Assembly: GCF_900475275.1 (NCBI RefSeq)
Contig: NZ_LS483364.1
Span: forward strand, 1,488,001 to 1,552,000
DNA length: 64,000 nucleotides
Direction of reading: 5' to 3'
DNA from: Streptococcus sanguinis
Lineage (GTDB): Bacteria > Bacillota > Bacilli > Lactobacillales > Streptococcaceae
Shown here: positions 60,867 to 64,000 of the stretch, one piece after another
Layout: each line of letters starts with the position of its first letter
Numbering within the stretch: the stretch's first letter is position 1
Program-made: the position numbers and the translations under genes
The notes under the pieces: generated by a model
Seen by the model: only the letters and a program-made list of their open reading frames with translations
Told to the model about the DNA's origin: nothing
Databases searched by the model: none

Positions 60867-60895
60867 ATTCTACACTTGTCTAACAAAAAAGTCAA
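60867..60895 (-). promoter_or_regulatory. Promoter and operator of the BlaI-like/BlaR1-like operon
   Basis: On the minus strand TTGACT (60890-60895) and TAGAAT (60867-60872), 17-bp spacing. Box 60871-60880 (TACA-CT-TGTC on the plus strand) overlaps the -10 in the same relative position as on the VTC promoter, implying autoregulation. Confidence 0.78.
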
Positions 60896-60903
60896 TCATT
60901 ATA

Positions 60904-60937
60904 TAAAAAAAGAGTGGGAAATCAATTTTCCTCACTC
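60904..60937 (-). terminator. Intrinsic terminator of the DUF1304 gene
   Basis: GAGTGGGAAAA-type arm pairs with TTTTCCTCACTC with one bulge; the minus strand continues into seven T. Confidence 0.85.
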
Positions 60938-60941
60938 GATC

Positions 60942-61298
60942 TTAGAAAAATAAACTAAGTAGGGTCAGCATAGCCAGCCCTCCCTGCTTGAACAAGATTT
61001 TAGGGTCACTGGTCACTGCACCGTATGCTGCCACCAAGATGATATAAACCATAAAAATTCCCAGCCAAACCGGACTAGGCTGTACAAAGGCCGCAATCAA
61101 GACCAAGACAGCAATCAGACCGTTATAAACTCCTTGATTCTTGAAAAGGGTATTGACCGACTGCCGCTCCAACTCCTCTTGCGACATACCGAAAACCCGA
61201 GCTGTTGCTGCAGAAGTCGTCGCAATGGTCTCCAAGTACAGGATGTAGAAAAATTCCAAGGCAACCAAACTTGCCAAAATCAGTGTAATAATAGACAT
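60942..61298 (-). CDS. DUF1304 membrane protein
   Basis: 118 residues with four hydrophobic spans. The pattern EFFYILYLETIATTSA near the N-terminus and NQGVYNGLIAV in the middle are typical of DUF1304. Function unknown. It stands alone between its own terminator and the divergent reductase gene. Confidence 0.85.
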   Translation of the reverse strand: MSIITLILASLVALEFFYILYLETIATTSAATARVFGMSQEELERQSVNTLFKNQGVYNGLIAVLVLIAAFVQPSPVWLGIFMVYIILVAAYGAVTSDPKILFKQGGLAMLTLLSLFF

Positions 61299-61487
61299 TT
61301 TACCCTCCTAAAATAAATAACGAAACTTAGTATAACACAGACTGACTGGAACTGCGAAAATCTTGCTTAAAAATGGACATTCTGTATAAAAAGCAAGGCT
61401 AAAAATACTGAAGAAAAAAAGCGTAGCAGAAATCAGCAATTTCTGACTAGATGTGATACAATCTTTTTTGAAAAATGGAGGTAAATT

Positions 61488-62804
61488 ATGTTAACCTATG
61501 ATTTAATTGTCATCGGCTTTGGGAAGGCCGGTAAAACATTGGCAGCCAAAATGGCGTCCCAAGGAAAAAAAGTTGCTTTGATTGAGCGAAGCAAAGCTAT
61601 GTACGGGGGAACCTGTATCAATATCGCCTGCATCCCAACCAAGACCCTGCTCGTCGCAGCTGAAAAAGGCCTGGCTTTCGACCAAGTCATGGCTGAAAAG
61701 AATGCTGTTACCAGCCGTCTCAACGGGAAGAACTATGCAGCAATCAGTGGTGCTGGTGTTGACATCATTGATGCGGAAGCTCATTTTCTTTCCAATAAAG
61801 TCATCGAAATCACAGCTGGCGATGAGAAAGAGGAACTGACTGCTGAAACTATTGTCATCAATACTGGTGCTGTTTCCAATGTCCTGCCAATTCCAGGACT
61901 GACTGAGACCGAGCATGTCTATGACTCAACTGGCATTCAAAATCTGAAGGAACTTCCTAAACGCTTGGGAGTTCTGGGCGGCGGTAACATCGGCCTAGAG
62001 TTTGCTGGACTCTACAACAAATTGGGCAGTCAGGTGACTGTGCTGGATGCTGCTCCTGTCTTTCTCCCTCGAGTAGAGCCTTCTATCGCTGCTCTAGCTA
62101 AGCAATACATGGAAGAAGACGGAATCCAACTCTTACAAAATGTACGTACCACACAGGTCAAAAATGATGGTGACGAAGTTGTAGTTGTGACAGAAGATGG
62201 AGAATTCCGCTTTGACGCCCTGCTCTATGCTACCGGCCGTAAGCCGAATGTTGAGCCACTGCGGTTGGAAAATACTGACATTGAGCTGACAGAGCGCGGA
62301 GCTATCAAGGTCAATAAGCACTTGGAAACATCTGTACCTGATGTATTTGCAGCGGGCGATGTCAATGGCGGTCTGCAGTTTACTTATATCTCATTGGATG
62401 ACTTCCGTATCCTTTATAGCTATCTGGCTGGCGATGGCAGCTACACACTGGAAGACCGTAAAAACGTCCCTACCAGCATGTTCATCACACCACCTTTGGC
62501 TCAAATCGGATTGACTGAAAAGGAAGCCAAAGAGCAAGGATTGCCGATTGCAGTGAAGGAGATTCCAGTCGCAGCTATGCCTCGCGGACATGTCAATGCT
62601 GACTTACGCGGTGCCTTCAAGGCTGTTGTCAATACTGAGACCAAGGAAATCGTCGGAGCGACTATCTTCTCAGCGGGAGCACAAGAAATTATCAATATCC
62701 TGACTGTAGCCATGGATAATAAGATTCCTTACACCTACTTGAGCAAGCAAATCTTCACTCATCCAACTCTGGCTGAAAACCTCAATGATTTATTTGCTAT
62801 CTAA
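61488..62804 (+). CDS. har: RclA/Har-type flavoprotein disulfide reductase
   Basis: 438 residues of the pyridine nucleotide-disulfide oxidoreductase family. It has the FAD motif GFGKAGKTLA, redox disulfide GGTCINIACIPTK (CX4C), NAD(P) motif GGGNIGLEFAG, second FAD motif FAAGDVNGG and a C-terminal dimerisation domain. It resembles the pneumococcal hypothiocyanous acid reductase Har and E. coli RclA, which detoxify the oxidant made by lactoperoxidase from hydrogen peroxide and thiocyanate. That fits an oral, peroxide-producing host. The ATG is preceded by GGAGG. The specific substrate is inferred. Confidence 0.78.
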   Translation: MLTYDLIVIGFGKAGKTLAAKMASQGKKVALIERSKAMYGGTCINIACIPTKTLLVAAEKGLAFDQVMAEKNAVTSRLNGKNYAAISGAGVDIIDAEAHFLSNKVIEITAGDEKEELTAETIVINTGAVSNVLPIPGLTETEHVYDSTGIQNLKELPKRLGVLGGGNIGLEFAGLYNKLGSQVTVLDAAPVFLPRVEPSIAALAKQYMEEDGIQLLQNVRTTQVKNDGDEVVVVTEDGEFRFDALLYATGRKPNVEPLRLENTDIELTERGAIKVNKHLETSVPDVFAAGDVNGGLQFTYISLDDFRILYSYLAGDGSYTLEDRKNVPTSMFITPPLAQIGLTEKEAKEQGLPIAVKEIPVAAMPRGHVNADLRGAFKAVVNTETKEIVGATIFSAGAQEIINILTVAMDNKIPYTYLSKQIFTHPTLAENLNDLFAI

Positions 62805-62810
62805 TTTTAA

Positions 62811-62828
62811 GCCCCATCAGGGGCTTTT
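62811..62828 (+). terminator. Intrinsic terminator of the disulfide reductase gene
   Basis: AGCCCC pairs with GGGGCT around ATCA, followed by TTTT, 6 bp past the stop. Confidence 0.88.
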
Positions 62829-62915
62829 AAGATGCCTTTAAAACATTTACTTACATTTCAATCCCTTTTTGTGGTACAATAATGCTAGTTTATTTTAAAA
62901 AGATTGAGGAAGATT

Positions 62916-63884
62916 ATGTCTGAACTGTATGATATTACGATTGTCGGTGGCGGTCCAGTTGGCCTATTCGCAGCTTTTTACGCTCATCTGCGCCAAGCCA
63001 AGGTTAAAATCATTGATTCCCTGCCTCAGCTGGGTGGTCAGCCAGCCATTCTCTATCCAGAGAAGAAGATTCTGGATGTACCGGGCTTTACCAATCTAAG
63101 TGGCGAAGAACTGACACAGCGTCTGATTGAGCAGCTGGAAACTTTCCAGACTGAGATTTGCCTCAATGAAACAGTGCTTGATATCACTAAATCTTATGAT
63201 GGCTTCTCTATCACAACTTCTCAAGCCCAGCATCAGACCAAAACCATCATCATCACTATGGGAGGCGGCGCCTTCAAACCGAGAGCTTTGGAGTTAGACG
63301 ATGCTGAAGCCTACAGTAACCTCCACTATCATGTGTCAAACATCAGCCAGTACGCTGGCAAAAAGGTTGTTGTTCTGGGCGGCGGTGACTCGGCTGTTGA
63401 CTGGGCGCTAGCTTTTGAAAAGATTGCAGAAACCAGTCTGGTTCATCGTCGGGACAACTTCCGGGCTTTGGAGCATAGTGTGGAAGAACTCAAGGCTTCT
63501 AGTGTTGAGATTAAGACACCATTTGTACCCAGTCGATTGATCGGCGAAAACGGCAAGATAACCCACTTGGAAATCAGCCAAGTCAAGGGAGAGGAAAGTC
63601 AGCTTCTGCCACTGGATCATCTCTTTGTCAACTACGGCTTTAAATCCTCTGTCGGCAATCTCAAAGATTGGGGCTTGGAACTCAACCGTCACAAGATTTT
63701 AGTCAATAGCAAGCAAGAAACTTCCATGCCAGGTATCTATGCAGCCGGAGACTGCTGCAGCTACGAGGGGAAGATTGACCTGATTGCGACTGGGCTAGGT
63801 GAGGCGCCTACTGCTGTCAACAATGCCATTAATCATATCTATCCTGATCAGAAGGTCCAACCCAAGCATTCTACAAGCCTATAA
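62916..63884 (+). CDS. Ferredoxin/flavodoxin-NADP reductase, thioredoxin-reductase-like
   Basis: 322 residues. FAD motif GGGPVGLFAAFYA, LGGQPAILYPEK, NADP motif GGGDSAVDWA and GIYAAGDCCSYEGK late. It lacks the CxxC redox pair of thioredoxin reductase, which marks the YumC-type reductase. It passes electrons between NADPH and ferredoxin or flavodoxin. The ATG at 62916 with GAGGA upstream is chosen over a TTG at 62904. A TACAAT -10 lies just upstream. Confidence 0.92.
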   Translation: MSELYDITIVGGGPVGLFAAFYAHLRQAKVKIIDSLPQLGGQPAILYPEKKILDVPGFTNLSGEELTQRLIEQLETFQTEICLNETVLDITKSYDGFSITTSQAQHQTKTIIITMGGGAFKPRALELDDAEAYSNLHYHVSNISQYAGKKVVVLGGGDSAVDWALAFEKIAETSLVHRRDNFRALEHSVEELKASSVEIKTPFVPSRLIGENGKITHLEISQVKGEESQLLPLDHLFVNYGFKSSVGNLKDWGLELNRHKILVNSKQETSMPGIYAAGDCCSYEGKIDLIATGLGEAPTAVNNAINHIYPDQKVQPKHSTSL

Positions 63885-63917
63885 AAAAAGCTGCCGAGCT
63901 TAAACTCGGCAGCTTTT
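63885..63917. terminator. Bidirectional terminator between the NADP reductase and whiA
   Basis: A long perfect stem, AAGCTGCCGAG with CTCGGCAGCTT, flanked by A and T runs. It overlaps the last base pairs of the whiA stop. Confidence 0.92.
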
Positions 63918-63999
63918 ATAATTCATCTGCGATTTTATTGATTTTTCTCAAGCGATGATTGACACCGCTCTTAGTTAGAGGTTGGCTCAAACTATCGGC
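63916..63999 (-). CDS. whiA: WhiA, C-terminal end only
   Basis: The minus strand reads 27 codons and TAA: ADSLSQPLTKSGVNHRLR, then KINKIADEL. The SGVNHRLRKI pattern is the conserved end of the helix-turn-helix domain of WhiA, a DNA-binding protein linked to cell division in Firmicutes. The rest lies beyond the right edge of the window. Confidence 0.85.
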   Translation of the reverse strand, partial: ADSLSQPLTKSGVNHRLRKINKIADEL

Positions 64000-64000
64000 T

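Overview
The window looks like the chromosome of an oral streptococcus of the Streptococcus sanguinis group. The evidence is a complete accessory Sec (aSec) locus with a serine-rich repeat adhesin whose Siglec-like domain carries a YTRY motif, a tmRNA tag reading AKNNNSYAVAA, the pfkA-pyk pair, pneumococcal-type mntE, rpsU/dnaG/rpoD and whiA. The adhesin most resembles SrpA of S. sanguinis. No phage, plasmid or transposase gene is visible. Most genes lie on the minus strand.

Layout. 1-5.1 kb: the end of a FemX/MurM-type gene converging on a large modular autolysin (GH25, eight Bsp repeats, CHAP). 5.2-9.7 kb: tpiA, rmlD and an AT-rich GtrB/GtrII pair that probably glucosylates a rhamnose-containing cell-wall polysaccharide. 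9.9-15.4 kb: metY, a NUDIX hydrolase, pcrA and the manganese exporter mntE, which has a structured leader. 15.4-19.0 kb: a four-gene module (lipoprotein, lipase, two small helical proteins) resembling the staphylococcal type VII reverse lipase toxin TslA with its immunity protein and helical partners. It is bracketed by a 138-bp direct repeat of the 3' end of mntE and followed by an orphan two-domain paralogue of the lipoprotein. 19.2-28.5 kb: a signal-peptidase-like protein lacking both catalytic residues, pyk, pfkA, dnaE, a two-gene ABC exporter and lrgAB.

28.7-51.0 kb is the aSec locus. It runs, in transcription order, srpA, then gly, nss, secY2, asp1, asp2, asp3, secA2, gtfA, gtfB, asp4 and asp5. 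GtfA/GtfB start O-glycosylation of the adhesin, Nss and Gly extend the glycans, Asp2 probably O-acetylates them, and SecA2/SecY2/Asp1-5 export the glycoprotein. 51.2-57.0 kb is housekeeping: tRNA-Ser, a DUF695/RraB protein, tmRNA, a MIP18-family protein, rpoD, dnaG, mscL and rpsU.

57.1-61.3 kb holds a DUF4956 membrane protein, a VTC-family polyphosphate polymerase-like protein, and a BlaR1-like/BlaI-like pair whose sensor has a PepSY-like domain and a poly-aspartate tail instead of a penicillin-binding domain. Matching TACA-NN-TGTM boxes lie on the promoters of both the VTC operon and the repressor gene, so the pair probably controls polyphosphate-related functions. The right end carries an RclA/Har-type disulfide reductase, a ferredoxin/flavodoxin-NADP reductase and the last codons of whiA.

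The best leads are the TslA-like module with its mntE-derived direct repeat, the BlaI/BlaR1-like control of the VTC operon, and the catalytically substituted signal-peptidase homologue. All assignments come from reading the sequence and recalled family knowledge; no database search was run.
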